A DNA stretch of 64,000 bases from Treponema denticola (GTDB taxonomy: Bacteria; Spirochaetota; Spirochaetia; Treponematales; Treponemataceae). The DNA lies in assembly GCF_024181405.1 (NCBI RefSeq), contig NZ_CP051302.1, positions 2,294,001 through 2,358,000 on the forward strand. The letters run 5' to 3'. Under the pieces are notes generated by a model, which did not search any database, had not been told where the DNA came from, and saw only the letters and a list, made by a program, of their open reading frames with translations. Below, piece after piece: positions 26,514-36,102 of this stretch (within the stretch, counting starts at the first letter, position 1; each line of letters starts with the position of its first letter). Made by a program: the position numbers and the translations under genes.

Positions 26514-29500
26514 AGTCAATGAAACGGAACGCGAAACACAAGATAGAATCCTGAAGCTTTTCTGTGATAAAGAAAATTTGAATTACATATATGCAGGAAA
26601 TTTACATCATCAAATAAATAAAAATATTGTAGAGAATGATTTACTCGCTTGGCTGACTTCTTCAAAAGGCGGGGATTGGAATAAAATCACTGCAAAAAAA
26701 GTCCTTACTGAATTACAAAAAGTTACAAATAATTTAGAACAAGGTTTATATAAAGCGAATCAAAATGTTTACTCTCTTTTAAAATTTGGAATAAATATTA
26801 TCGAACAAGCAGGAAAACCGGCTCGTACTGTATATGTTATAGATTGGGAAAATCCTTATAATAACAATTTTACAATTGCGGAAGAGGTAACACTAAAACT
26901 TGGCTCCGAACGCCGCCCTGATCTTGTCATTTATGTCAATGGAATTGCCCTTGCCGTTATCGAGCTAAAAAAAGCCGGCATTTCTGTGGCTAACGGTATA
27001 CGTCAAAATATTTCTAATCAAGGTGAACTATTTAATAAAGCATTTTTTTCTACTATTCAATTTTGTATGGCTGGAAATTATACTGAAGGCTTGCGTTACG
27101 GTACTATCAAAACAAAAGAAGCGTATTATCTTGAATGGAAAAATGATATGGTTCACACAAATGCACAGCCGCTTGATCAAGATTCTCTTGATATACTCGA
27201 AAAATGTAAAGCGTTTCCTGACAAACTTGATAACGCTCTGTTCAGTATGTTTTATAAACCCAGATTTCTTGACCTCATTCATAATTTTATTATTTTTGAC
27301 AATGGCTTAAAAAAAGTATGCAGACATAATCAGTTTTTCGGCATAAAAAAAGCTCAGATAAAAATATCAAAAAAACAAGGCGGAATTATTTGGCATACAC
27401 AGGGAAGTGGAAAAACTCTTACCATGGTCTGGCTTTCAAAATGGATACTATCACAAAATGATAATGCACGTGTGCTGATTATAACCGACAGAGAAGAATT
27501 AGATGAGCAAATCGAAAAAAAATATATCGGTGTAAATGAAAAACACATAAAAAGAATAACATCCTGTTCTGATTTAATAGAGCGTTTGCAAGGAACTACA
27601 GATAAGCTTATGTGCTCTCTAATTCATAAATTCGGTGTGCACGGATATTCCGGCTCAGAGGAACAGGATGATAAGGCAAGAAAAAAATCCGTTGAACAAT
27701 TTCTTAAAGAGTTGAGGGAATCTCTTCCTAAAAATTTTAAGGCACAAGGGGATTTTGTTGTTTTTGTTGATGAATGTCATAGAACTCAAAGCGGACTTTT
27801 GCATATCGGCATGAAGGAAATTCTGCCTGATGCCATTTTTATCGGATTTACCGGAACACCGCTATTAGTAAAAGATAAAAAAACAAGCCTTGAAGTTTTT
27901 GCTCCAGGTTATATTCATACATATAAATATGATGAAGCAGTCGCAGATAATGTTGTCCTTGACCTACGGTATGAAGCCAGAGATATCGATCAAACCATTA
28001 CATCACAAGAAAAAATAGATGAGTATTTTGAAGCCAAAACACGCGGTCTAAACGATGCTGCAAAGGCAAAACTTAAAGCCCTATGGAGTAATATGCAAAA
28101 TGTATACAGCTCTCGCAAGCGGTTGGAAGTTATTGCAGAAGATATAATCTCCGACTTTGCAATAAAAAACAGACTGGTAAATGGAAACGGTAATGCAATG
28201 CTCGCCGCAAACAGTATTTACGATGCCTGTAAGTATTATGAAATCTTAAAATCAAAAGGGTTTAACTCTTGTGCAATTATAACATCCTTTATACCGGAAG
28301 AAAAAAAGCTCAGTACAGAAAGTGAGGATTCTGAAGAATTTAAAAAATTCACGGTGTATAAAGAAATGTTGAGCGGTCAAAGCATTGAAAGCTTTGAAGC
28401 AGAAGCTAAACGCAAATTTCTTGAAGAACCGGCTTCTATGCAGCTGCTCATTGTTGTTGATAAACTCTTAACGGGGTTTGATGCTCCGTCCTGCACCTAT
28501 CTTTATATTGATAAATCAATGCAGGATCATGGTTTATTTCAAGCAATCTGCCGAGTAAACCGTCTTGATGGTGAAGAAAAAGACTTCGGATATATTGTTG
28601 ACTATAAGCAATTATTCGGCAGCTTAGCTGATGCAATACACAAATATACTTCAGGAGCATTTGAAGGCTTCGATGAAGATGATATAAAAGACTTTTTAAA
28701 GGATCGACTTACCGAAGCAAAAAAATATTTAGAAACAATTCTTGAAGAGTTAAATGATTTATGCGATGGAATTAAAGCACCTCACCCTCAAATAATAGAT
28801 TACATTCATTATTTCTGCGGGGAAGATGGTGTATCCGGTATCGATGATGAAATATGTTCACGCAGCCGAGAGAAATTATACACGCTTGTAAACCGTCTTA
28901 TACGTGCCTATGCGGAAATAAAAGGCGATATGGAAGCCGCCGGTTATACATTGGAAGAGCGTATAGAAATTGACAATAAAGTACGGTTTTACATATCTCT
29001 TAAAATGGAAATAGGCAATGCAAGCGGTGATTTTATCGATCTTAAATCTTATGAAAAAGATATGCGTTATCTCATAGACACATATATAAAAGCTGACGAT
29101 AGCCGTAAATTGGGAGCATTTGATAATTTTACACTTCTTGATTTTATTTTAATTCAGGCTGAAAAACTGAAAGGAGAAAATAAAGAGGCAGCAGCAGAAG
29201 CTATCGAAAATAATATTCGAAAAAAAATAGTAGAAAAACAGCTTATCAATCCCAAATATTATGAAAAACTTTCGGCAATCCTTTTGCAGCTCATTGAAGA
29301 AAGACGCAAAGGAGTTCACAGTTATGAGGAACTCTTAAATAAATATATTCAATTGGTAAAGCAATTGGAACAACCTGAAAATAATCCGGAATACCCTAAA
29401 AGTATTAGACATAGAGGAGCACTGCGGGCATTTTACGATAACTTCGGCAATGATGAAGAATTTGCTCTTACCATTGATAAGGCAATTCGGGAAAGCAAAG

Positions 29501-29625
29501 AAGCGGATTTTAGATATAATAAGCAAAAAGAACGTAAAATAAAAAATGCCTTATATGCCGTAGTTAATGATAAAGAAAAAATTGAAGAAATTTACAATCT
29601 TGCTGTAGAACAGCCGGAGTATTAA
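26506..29625 (+). CDS. hsdR: Type I restriction endonuclease, motor subunit
   Basis: A 1039-residue translocase-nuclease. The N-terminal PD-(D/E)xK nuclease appears as RRPDLVIYVNG then VIELKKAG (about residues 140-160). The superfamily 2 helicase motor follows with Walker A TQGSGKTLTMVWLS (about 300), DEAD-like VFVDECHRTQSG (about 420), and FTGTPLL. The C-terminal helical part (from about 750) should bind the methylase core. It cleaves DNA when HsdM/HsdS find unmethylated sites. Length and domain order are normal, so the system looks functional. Confidence 0.94.
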   Translation: MPKVNETERETQDRILKLFCDKENLNYIYAGNLHHQINKNIVENDLLAWLTSSKGGDWNKITAKKVLTELQKVTNNLEQGLYKANQNVYSLLKFGINIIEQAGKPARTVYVIDWENPYNNNFTIAEEVTLKLGSERRPDLVIYVNGIALAVIELKKAGISVANGIRQNISNQGELFNKAFFSTIQFCMAGNYTEGLRYGTIKTKEAYYLEWKNDMVHTNAQPLDQDSLDILEKCKAFPDKLDNALFSMFYKPRFLDLIHNFIIFDNGLKKVCRHNQFFGIKKAQIKISKKQGGIIWHTQGSGKTLTMVWLSKWILSQNDNARVLIITDREELDEQIEKKYIGVNEKHIKRITSCSDLIERLQGTTDKLMCSLIHKFGVHGYSGSEEQDDKARKKSVEQFLKELRESLPKNFKAQGDFVVFVDECHRTQSGLLHIGMKEILPDAIFIGFTGTPLLVKDKKTSLEVFAPGYIHTYKYDEAVADNVVLDLRYEARDIDQTITSQEKIDEYFEAKTRGLNDAAKAKLKALWSNMQNVYSSRKRLEVIAEDIISDFAIKNRLVNGNGNAMLAANSIYDACKYYEILKSKGFNSCAIITSFIPEEKKLSTESEDSEEFKKFTVYKEMLSGQSIESFEAEAKRKFLEEPASMQLLIVVDKLLTGFDAPSCTYLYIDKSMQDHGLFQAICRVNRLDGEEKDFGYIVDYKQLFGSLADAIHKYTSGAFEGFDEDDIKDFLKDRLTEAKKYLETILEELNDLCDGIKAPHPQIIDYIHYFCGEDGVSGIDDEICSRSREKLYTLVNRLIRAYAEIKGDMEAAGYTLEERIEIDNKVRFYISLKMEIGNASGDFIDLKSYEKDMRYLIDTYIKADDSRKLGAFDNFTLLDFILIQAEKLKGENKEAAAEAIENNIRKKIVEKQLINPKYYEKLSAILLQLIEERRKGVHSYEELLNKYIQLVKQLEQPENNPEYPKSIRHRGALRAFYDNFGNDEEFALTIDKAIRESKEADFRYNKQKERKIKNALYAVVNDKEKIEEIYNLAVEQPEY

Positions 29626-30324
29626 ATGATTATGATAATTTCAGATATTTCTGTTGAGATCTGCAAAAAAAATATAAAGAATATGCACCTATATGTTAAA
29701 CCCCCTTATGGGAAAGTAAGTGTTTCCGCTCCATATTCCGTTAAAAATCAAACAATAGAAATGTTTATTCGAACAAAACTATCTTGGATAAAAAAACAAA
29801 TCAGCAAGTTTGAAAACCAAGCACGTCAAACTAAACGGGAATATATATCGGGTGAAACATTCTATGTATGGGGAAAACGGTATTATCTGCAACTGGAATA
29901 TGGAAATAAAACTTCAATTACACTTTTAGGAAATAAAGCTGTTTTTACCGTTAGCAAAAATAGAACAATGGAATCAAGTGAACGGTTTATTAGAGAATGG
30001 TATCGCAGCTTATTAAAAACGGAAATAGAAAGAATTTTACCAAAGTGGAAAAAAATCACAGGGCTGATACCTTCAAGCTGGCAAACAAAATATATGACAA
30101 CCCGCTGGGGTTCCTGCAATTCGACAACAAAAAAAATATGGCTCAATGTTCAACTTGCAAAAAAAACACCGGAATGTTTGGAATATGTCATATTGCACGA
30201 GCTTATCCATCTTGAAGAAAAAAATCACAATGACAGATTTATTGCCTTAATGGATAAGCATATGCCGATGTGGCGAGAAATAAAAGATTCTTTAAACTCT
30301 CAACCATTAGACTATATGAAATAG
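29626..30324 (+). CDS. YgjP-like zinc metallopeptidase
   Basis: A 232-residue protein of the YgjP/DUF45 group. The zinc site is HELIH at residues 191-195 with a downstream histidine in KNHNDRF; TTRWGSCNSTTKKIWLN is the other family hallmark. It begins immediately after the hsdR stop (no gap), so it belongs to the same operon. Family knowledge: such peptidases often close type I restriction operons; the substrate is not known. Confidence 0.88.
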   Translation: MIMIISDISVEICKKNIKNMHLYVKPPYGKVSVSAPYSVKNQTIEMFIRTKLSWIKKQISKFENQARQTKREYISGETFYVWGKRYYLQLEYGNKTSITLLGNKAVFTVSKNRTMESSERFIREWYRSLLKTEIERILPKWKKITGLIPSSWQTKYMTTRWGSCNSTTKKIWLNVQLAKKTPECLEYVILHELIHLEEKNHNDRFIALMDKHMPMWREIKDSLNSQPLDYMK

Positions 30325-30377
30325 CGGTATTTTTCCGCAAAATTCGCGAAAATCTACGAAAATACACGAAAACAAAC

Positions 30378-30406
30378 TTGACAAATCATAAAAAAATATT
30401 TATCAT
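30378..30406 (+). promoter_or_regulatory. Promoter for the ABC exporter at 30443
   Basis: TTGACA (30378-30383), exactly 17 bp, TATCAT (30401-30406). The start codon lies 37 bp downstream, after AAAAAAGGAG. Confidence 0.65.
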
Positions 30407-30442
30407 TAAGAAAAGTCTTTAAAAAAGGAGAATCTTTACTTT

Positions 30443-32002
30443 ATGAATAAAGCTTATAGGCGCTTTTTTATGGCTATGGCAGCTCTTGCCCTTGTGTCGG
30501 CTATGACATCAGTGGTTGTACCCTTTCTGCTAAGTTTTTGGGCAAAGACCGATGTTGAGATGAATTTAAAAAGATTTTTTATTGTTATATCGGTGCTTGT
30601 ACTGATGTTCTTACTTAAAACCGCTATAATTTTTTTGCATGAGAATTTTGCAAAACATTTTAATATAAAAAATGCCAAAAACATTATTGAAAAAATTTTA
30701 AGGTTAAAATACGATGCGATTATTTCTCAAGGGAATATGAATTTAGTTGAGAGGATGGCACAGGCTGTAAACAACATGTACATATATATGACGGGAGATG
30801 CCGTTCTGATATGGTCAAGCATAATTTCAACAATAATTATTTTAATCGCAATATTTTTTGATAATTTCATTATAGGTTTAATACTGATTGCCTTAATTCC
30901 AATAAATTATTTAGGTTATAAATCCTTAAATGCCGAATTAAAAAAACGCTCCCAAGTTATGCAAGTAAGCACTGCAACGGGATTCCAAGAAATACTTTCA
31001 GTTGTAAACCAAACAGATTATTTAAAACAATGCCCCGATTATGATATTGTACTAAACCAATTAAAACCTGCATTGGATAAAATTTACGGAAGCATGGCTC
31101 AAGTAAACAAATATGCTCAAACTTCTTCATCGTTTATATCATCGCTTAATTCAATGCTTCAAACGGTTTGTATTTTACTTGTTATGTACAATTATCTAAG
31201 CGGAGCAAATCAAGTTTTACCGGTTGTAATTTATACAATTGTACTTCCTTTATTTTTTTCCAATATCAGTATAATTACAAATATTAATTTAAACAAAAAT
31301 AATCTAAAAGTCTCACAAGAATTTATTGCATTTTTAGATTCGGAACAAGAAAAAGATTCAAATGAGACAATCAGATCGATTGAAAAAATCGAATTTGATG
31401 TAGGTGAAATACAACTAGGAGAAGAACAAACATTTAAGACCAATATAAAAGATAAGTTTATAAAAGGCGACATTATTTGGCTACAGGGAAAAAGCGGCTC
31501 GGGAAAATCAAGCTTAATGAAACAGCTTGTAAAATTTAGAAAGACATCAGAAATTTTAATAAATGAAAAACCGATTTCTTCTATTAATAATAGTTGTATC
31601 AGGTCTCTTATTGATTATATCCCGCAAAATAATTCAATTATAAACGGAACAATTCGTGATAATTTATTTTTAAACAAACATCATTCAAATGAAACTGAAG
31701 AAGCACTAAAGAAAAGCGATCTCCTTTCTACAATTTTACAAAACAAAAACTTTGATACAATGATAATGGATATGGGCGCTAACCTTTCAGGAGGAGAAAA
31801 ACAAAAACTTGCCATAGCCCGAAGTTTATATTCAGATGCAGAAGTTTTAATCTTTGATGAGGTTACGGCTAATATTGATACTGAAAGCACCTCCCTAATT
31901 TTAAACGCAATAAAAAATATTTGTAAGAATAAAATAGTCTTTATAATTTCACATGACACATTACCTGAAAATTTTGCCAATAAAGTTATACGGATGGAAT
32001 AA
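30443..32002 (+). CDS. ABC exporter, fused membrane and ATPase domains
   Basis: A 519-residue half-transporter with about six N-terminal membrane helices and a complete ATPase domain: Walker A GKSGSGKSS, Q-loop region YIPQNNSIINGT, signature LSGGEKQKLAIARSL, Walker B VLIFDEVTANID and switch ISHD. It resembles peptide or antibiotic exporters, similar in size to the exporter at 9721-11289 but with a normal signature motif. No C39 domain. It may be co-transcribed with the HTH gene 69 bp later. Substrate unknown. Confidence 0.82.
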   Translation: MNKAYRRFFMAMAALALVSAMTSVVVPFLLSFWAKTDVEMNLKRFFIVISVLVLMFLLKTAIIFLHENFAKHFNIKNAKNIIEKILRLKYDAIISQGNMNLVERMAQAVNNMYIYMTGDAVLIWSSIISTIIILIAIFFDNFIIGLILIALIPINYLGYKSLNAELKKRSQVMQVSTATGFQEILSVVNQTDYLKQCPDYDIVLNQLKPALDKIYGSMAQVNKYAQTSSSFISSLNSMLQTVCILLVMYNYLSGANQVLPVVIYTIVLPLFFSNISIITNINLNKNNLKVSQEFIAFLDSEQEKDSNETIRSIEKIEFDVGEIQLGEEQTFKTNIKDKFIKGDIIWLQGKSGSGKSSLMKQLVKFRKTSEILINEKPISSINNSCIRSLIDYIPQNNSIINGTIRDNLFLNKHHSNETEEALKKSDLLSTILQNKNFDTMIMDMGANLSGGEKQKLAIARSLYSDAEVLIFDEVTANIDTESTSLILNAIKNICKNKIVFIISHDTLPENFANKVIRME

Positions 32003-32071
32003 AACTTACAATGCCCGATTGCAATCAAAGAAATATTATTATAAAATCAAAATAGGACTAGGAGAAAAAAT

Positions 32072-32515
32072 TTGGAAAAACTATACACAATGAATCAGAT
32101 AGCCGAGATGCTCGAACTCAGCGTAAGGACAATTCAAAATTATTTAAAAGAAGGAAAACTTACAGGAAAAAAAATAGGTTCTCAGTGGCGTTTTACCGAA
32201 AAAGACCTTGAACGGCTTTTTTCGGACGAGAGTTTTATTGATGAAAAAAATATTGATGAAAACCATAGATTACAAGAATTTTTAAAAAAAGATTCCGTTA
32301 ATAAACCTGAAATCTTTTCAATCCTAAATTATCCGTATAAGAAAGATTTTAAACTAAAAGAATTAATGAAAAAAATAAATGAAAATATTGAGAAAGCAAA
32401 TAAATGCCGGTTTTATTTTGCCTCAACAGCAAATACTTTTAAATTTTTTTTGGAAGGGGATATTGAATCAGTTATCAACTTACAAAAAATAATAGATGAA
32501 AATTTTAAGTTTTAA
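32072..32515 (+). CDS. Small helix-turn-helix protein (MerR/excisionase-type HTH)
   Basis: A 147-residue protein. The N-terminal ~50 residues are a HTH_17/MerR-like DNA-binding domain: TMNQIAEMLELSVRTIQNYL then LTGKKIGSQWRFTEKDLERL. The C-terminal ~95 residues are not recognised. The TTG start at 32072 is favoured by GGAG with a 7-base gap; ATG 32090 would delete the first helix. It could regulate the neighbouring exporter or the IdeS-like lipoprotein, but that is position only. Confidence 0.75.
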   Translation: MEKLYTMNQIAEMLELSVRTIQNYLKEGKLTGKKIGSQWRFTEKDLERLFSDESFIDEKNIDENHRLQEFLKKDSVNKPEIFSILNYPYKKDFKLKELMKKINENIEKANKCRFYFASTANTFKFFLEGDIESVINLQKIIDENFKF

Positions 32516-32569
32516 CCTTGACTATATATACAAAATAATGTATTTTTTAGGTTTATTGGAGATTATTTT

Positions 32570-34447
32570 ATGATGAAAAAACACAAATTAATAGGATTTG
32601 CAGCTGTTGCAGCGTTTTTTTTGCTGCTATCTTGTAAAAACAATCTTTCACCGGAAATCCCGGTTGAGGACATTATTATTTCGCCGCATAATGAAGGCAA
32701 AATTTCTATTGTAAGCGGTATGTCAAAAAACATAACCGTGAAAATCATACCTGAAAATGCGACAAATAAAACACTAGCATATTCTTCAACACCCGGTGGG
32801 GTCGCAGCCATTGACAGTTCCGGTTCAATTAGAGCAGGCAAAGTCGGAAATGCGGTCATCAAAATAACGGCAGCAAATGGTGTAAAAAGAGAGATCAAGG
32901 TTACCGTTGTGCAGGACCAGAATTCTGTTGCTTCCATTGAGTTTGAGGAGCAGCCTGCAGATCCTGTTGAGTTGGTTATCGGCGAGTCTTATGAACTCAA
33001 GTTGAAAGTAATGCCGGAGACTGCCGCTAATAAAACGCTGAATATCACTTCATCTAATGATAGTGTAGCATGGCCGAACGGCTATGGGAACCGATGGATA
33101 AAAGCCAAAAAAGAAGGACAGGCAATAATAACCATAAAATCTGTCAGTAATCCTTCTGTTAAAAAAGAGGTTCGTTTTAAGATAAAACCGCTACCCTCGA
33201 TTGAACTGATAAAAGAAGAAATTACGAGTGAAAACAGTGAATCAAATCTGAATCTTGAAATAAAAACGCTCCATGGCAAGCTTTCATATACGCCTAAAAT
33301 TGTTGGAGAAGAAAGTGGTTGGCTTACCGTTGTTCGTGTAGACAACACTACAGATGTAGGAAAAGATACAATATACCTAAAAGCTGCTCAAAATAAAACT
33401 GTATGGAAGCGAACTGCCTATATTAACTTCAAGGATGGATCCAATCAAGAGATCAAAAATGCCGATGGGGAAAAACTCGAAGTAAAAGTAGTTCAGGAAG
33501 AGAACAAAAACCCAACTGTAAGAATAAAATGGGTACACGGAATAGGTGAACCGTCACAGGTTGAAAAGGAAAGAGGGAAAATTGAAACTCCTATTCCTGG
33601 TCAAGCTAAAAAGTTTTATTGGGATGACGATAAAATTTTCTTCTGGTATGAAAATGAAAAGACGAAATGGTTTAATAATAGAAAATTATATCCGTTAAAA
33701 TTAACAGATTCTGTTTATAGCGATAGTGCGCAATGTTGGGGTAAAACCGCTTCCAATATGCTGCATTGGTGGTTTGTACAGAATAAAGAAAACATAGACA
33801 ATTACATAACAAAGAAAAATATAACAGGTGCTGAAAAAAATAAGTATCAAGATTTTTACAACCGGAATTCTCCCGATAATGAAGAGCCGGAGAAAAGTTA
33901 TATAGCAAAAACTTTCAGAACAAAGGCACATAACGGTGCTAATGGAGATTATATAGAACATGGACTTGTTTGGTATTTATGTGGAAGAGATAACATTTCT
34001 AGACAAAAAGACTATAAAGGACCTGCTTTATTTAAGGACGTATTTGAAGAGACAATTAAAGATTCGGAGAAATCCCCAATTAAAACAACTGTTATTCAAC
34101 AAGATATTGATTTATTTAATACGACCCTTTGGGATGCGTTAAGTCATAAAAAGGCAATAGGTGTTGTTATTGGTGGTACAAAGGATAACAGAGATTATAA
34201 ACATGCAATTACCCTTTGGGGAGCTGTATTTGATGACAGGAACGAGGTGGTTGCGATATACGTTGTAGACAATAATTTTGGAGAAAATAGAATTTTTCCA
34301 TATGGAATATGGCATAAGGATGGTAGACCGTATTTATTTAACTACGGTGGCGCGAATGACTTTGTTCAAAATAGGTATGTGAGTGAAGTAGTTACCCTAG
34401 ACCCTGGCGAAGCCCAATGGAAAGAATGGTTTGATAACAATCCGTAA
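32570..34447 (+). CDS. IdeS/Mac-1-like cysteine protease lipoprotein with Ig-like domains
   Basis: A 625-residue surface lipoprotein. The signal ends in LLLSCKNN. Residues ~24-110 and ~118-210 are two BIG2-type Ig-like domains; ~215-315 look like a BACON-type domain. The C-terminal ~300 residues resemble IdeS/Mac-1: catalytic Cys389 in AQCWGKTASNMLHWWF, His545 in KHAITLWGAVFD and Asp567 in YVVDNNF, spaced as in IdeS. Family knowledge: streptococcal IdeS cleaves IgG, and T. denticola makes a related protease called dentipain. Whether this protein cuts immunoglobulin is inference. GGAG precedes ATG 32570. Confidence 0.85.
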   Translation: MMKKHKLIGFAAVAAFFLLLSCKNNLSPEIPVEDIIISPHNEGKISIVSGMSKNITVKIIPENATNKTLAYSSTPGGVAAIDSSGSIRAGKVGNAVIKITAANGVKREIKVTVVQDQNSVASIEFEEQPADPVELVIGESYELKLKVMPETAANKTLNITSSNDSVAWPNGYGNRWIKAKKEGQAIITIKSVSNPSVKKEVRFKIKPLPSIELIKEEITSENSESNLNLEIKTLHGKLSYTPKIVGEESGWLTVVRVDNTTDVGKDTIYLKAAQNKTVWKRTAYINFKDGSNQEIKNADGEKLEVKVVQEENKNPTVRIKWVHGIGEPSQVEKERGKIETPIPGQAKKFYWDDDKIFFWYENEKTKWFNNRKLYPLKLTDSVYSDSAQCWGKTASNMLHWWFVQNKENIDNYITKKNITGAEKNKYQDFYNRNSPDNEEPEKSYIAKTFRTKAHNGANGDYIEHGLVWYLCGRDNISRQKDYKGPALFKDVFEETIKDSEKSPIKTTVIQQDIDLFNTTLWDALSHKKAIGVVIGGTKDNRDYKHAITLWGAVFDDRNEVVAIYVVDNNFGENRIFPYGIWHKDGRPYLFNYGGANDFVQNRYVSEVVTLDPGEAQWKEWFDNNP

Positions 34448-34471
34448 GCCGAAAATAAAGGGCTTGGGGCC

Positions 34472-34518
34472 GGTCTTTTGTTTATAAGGTTGTTAGATAC
34501 CCTCTATAACAAAAGACC
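34472..34518. terminator. Hairpin after the IdeS-like gene
   Basis: GGTCTTTTGTT (34472-34482) pairs perfectly with AACAAAAGACC (34508-34518); the loop is 25 bases. There is no clear T-run, so it may be a transcript-end structure or a weak terminator shared with the convergent gltS gene. Confidence 0.55.
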
Positions 34519-34534
34519 AGCCGCCGGCCTAATT

Positions 34535-35908
34535 TTAGCCGACCAAGCCTATGGTAATACCAATTATCATTATATTGAAAAAATCAATAAATAAAGAGCC
34601 GACTATAGGAACGACAAAGAAAGCTATTTTTGAATAGCCGTATTTTTCGCATATAGAGCCCATATTAGCCATGGCATTAGGGGTTGCGGCAAAACCGAAA
34701 CCGATGTGTCCCGCCGTAATGACCGCAGCATCGTAATCTCCGCCCATAACCTTAAAGGTAACAAAGCGTGTATACAAATACAAAAGAACGATTTGAGCGC
34801 TTAAAATAATCATCAGAGGGATAGCCAAACTTACCAGCTGCCAGAGTTTTAGCGAAACAAGAGCTAAAGCCAAAAACATATTCAAAGAAATATTTCCGAG
34901 TGCATCAATTTCATCCATATTTACCTTGAATTTTTTTGAAGAATCTGCAATGTTCCGTATAATGGCAGCACAAATCATCGCCCCGATATAAATGGGAAAT
35001 TTAAATTTGGGCGACAACGAATTAAGATGATTGGTAACAAAAAGACCAAAACCTGAGGCCAGAACTAAAAGCATAAATGACATTAAAAGCTTTTCACTGC
35101 TAAGATGCTTTTCAGAACTGGTTGTCGAGTTATCTACTTCTCCTTTTGCCGAGGCTTCATGGATAACTTCTTCCTGAACCGTTACGACTTCTTGACCCTC
35201 TTCCCTGCCCTTTGTAGGATTAAAGAAGAGCCGCTTTATAAAGCTCGGATGAACCGCTTCTACTTTCTGAACAACTTTTGTTGTTTTTATGATGTTTCCC
35301 GATTCATCAATTCTTACGCTTTCATCGGCATTTGAAGGCTGTAAGCCGTATTTTTTTATCAGACGGTTTCCGACAGGACCGCCTAAGATGGAGCTTATCA
35401 AAGAGCCGAAGGTGGGAACGGCTACTGCGAGGGATAAGGCTCCCAGAGTGCTTTCCGGATCAACAATCGGTGCAAAGGAGGCCGCTGTACCGAACCCCCC
35501 TGTAAAGGATGTTGAACCCAGCATGACGGCGAGCATCGGACTAAAGTTTATAAGCCTTGCGGCTCCTTGAGCTACAACGTTTTGCAAAATAGCAAAAACG
35601 ATAGCTACAGCCAAAAAGACAAAAACTTTTTTCCCGCCGTCTCTTAAAATCGAAAACCCTGCATTATAACCCACAGAGGTAAAAAACATCACCATCCAAT
35701 AGGTTTGCAGGGTTGTGTCAAATTCGAAGTCGAGTACCCTTGTTACGTGAAGTGCTAACGAAATCAGCGCAAACAAAAAGCCGCCCACTATCGGGGCAGG
35801 TATACAATACTTTTGAAAAAACTCAAACTTCGCCTTAATGAATCGTCCGACAAGCAACCAAGCGATTGCAAAGCCGAGCGACTGGTACATATTCATATGA
35901 ATTACCAT
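34535..35908 (-). CDS. gltS: Sodium/glutamate symporter
   Basis: A 457-residue inner-membrane protein with two homologous halves of membrane helices and the re-entrant motifs GSTSFTGGFGTAASFAP and GHIGFGFAATPNAMANM. A soluble linker of about 100 residues, rich in Glu, Lys and Val, separates the halves and is longer than in E. coli GltS. The start at 35908 is set by GGAGAGGAGTT; a longer frame has no binding site. Family knowledge: takes up glutamate with sodium. A copy of its last 42 codons lies at 59012-59141. Confidence 0.9.
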   Translation of the reverse strand: MVIHMNMYQSLGFAIAWLLVGRFIKAKFEFFQKYCIPAPIVGGFLFALISLALHVTRVLDFEFDTTLQTYWMVMFFTSVGYNAGFSILRDGGKKVFVFLAVAIVFAILQNVVAQGAARLINFSPMLAVMLGSTSFTGGFGTAASFAPIVDPESTLGALSLAVAVPTFGSLISSILGGPVGNRLIKKYGLQPSNADESVRIDESGNIIKTTKVVQKVEAVHPSFIKRLFFNPTKGREEGQEVVTVQEEVIHEASAKGEVDNSTTSSEKHLSSEKLLMSFMLLVLASGFGLFVTNHLNSLSPKFKFPIYIGAMICAAIIRNIADSSKKFKVNMDEIDALGNISLNMFLALALVSLKLWQLVSLAIPLMIILSAQIVLLYLYTRFVTFKVMGGDYDAAVITAGHIGFGFAATPNAMANMGSICEKYGYSKIAFFVVPIVGSLFIDFFNIMIIGITIGLVG

Positions 35909-36102
35909 AACTCCTCTCCTTTTGCGTGCGTCTAACGCAATTCGGGATGCAAGAGTGAGTATAGGCTTTTTATATGAAGATGTCAATCTATGGATACAAC
36001 ATCTATCGATACAAAATATTTGTCTTCGGAGACTTTAGAAGAAACAGATTGCTTTTCGGAATAAATAGTAGTATAATATGGTTTTATTGAAGGATAATAC
36101 TT

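Noticed and set aside
32072..32515. Excisionase-type HTH as a sign of a prophage
   Set aside because: No integrase, attachment site or phage structural gene is near; the HTH type is common in ordinary regulators.
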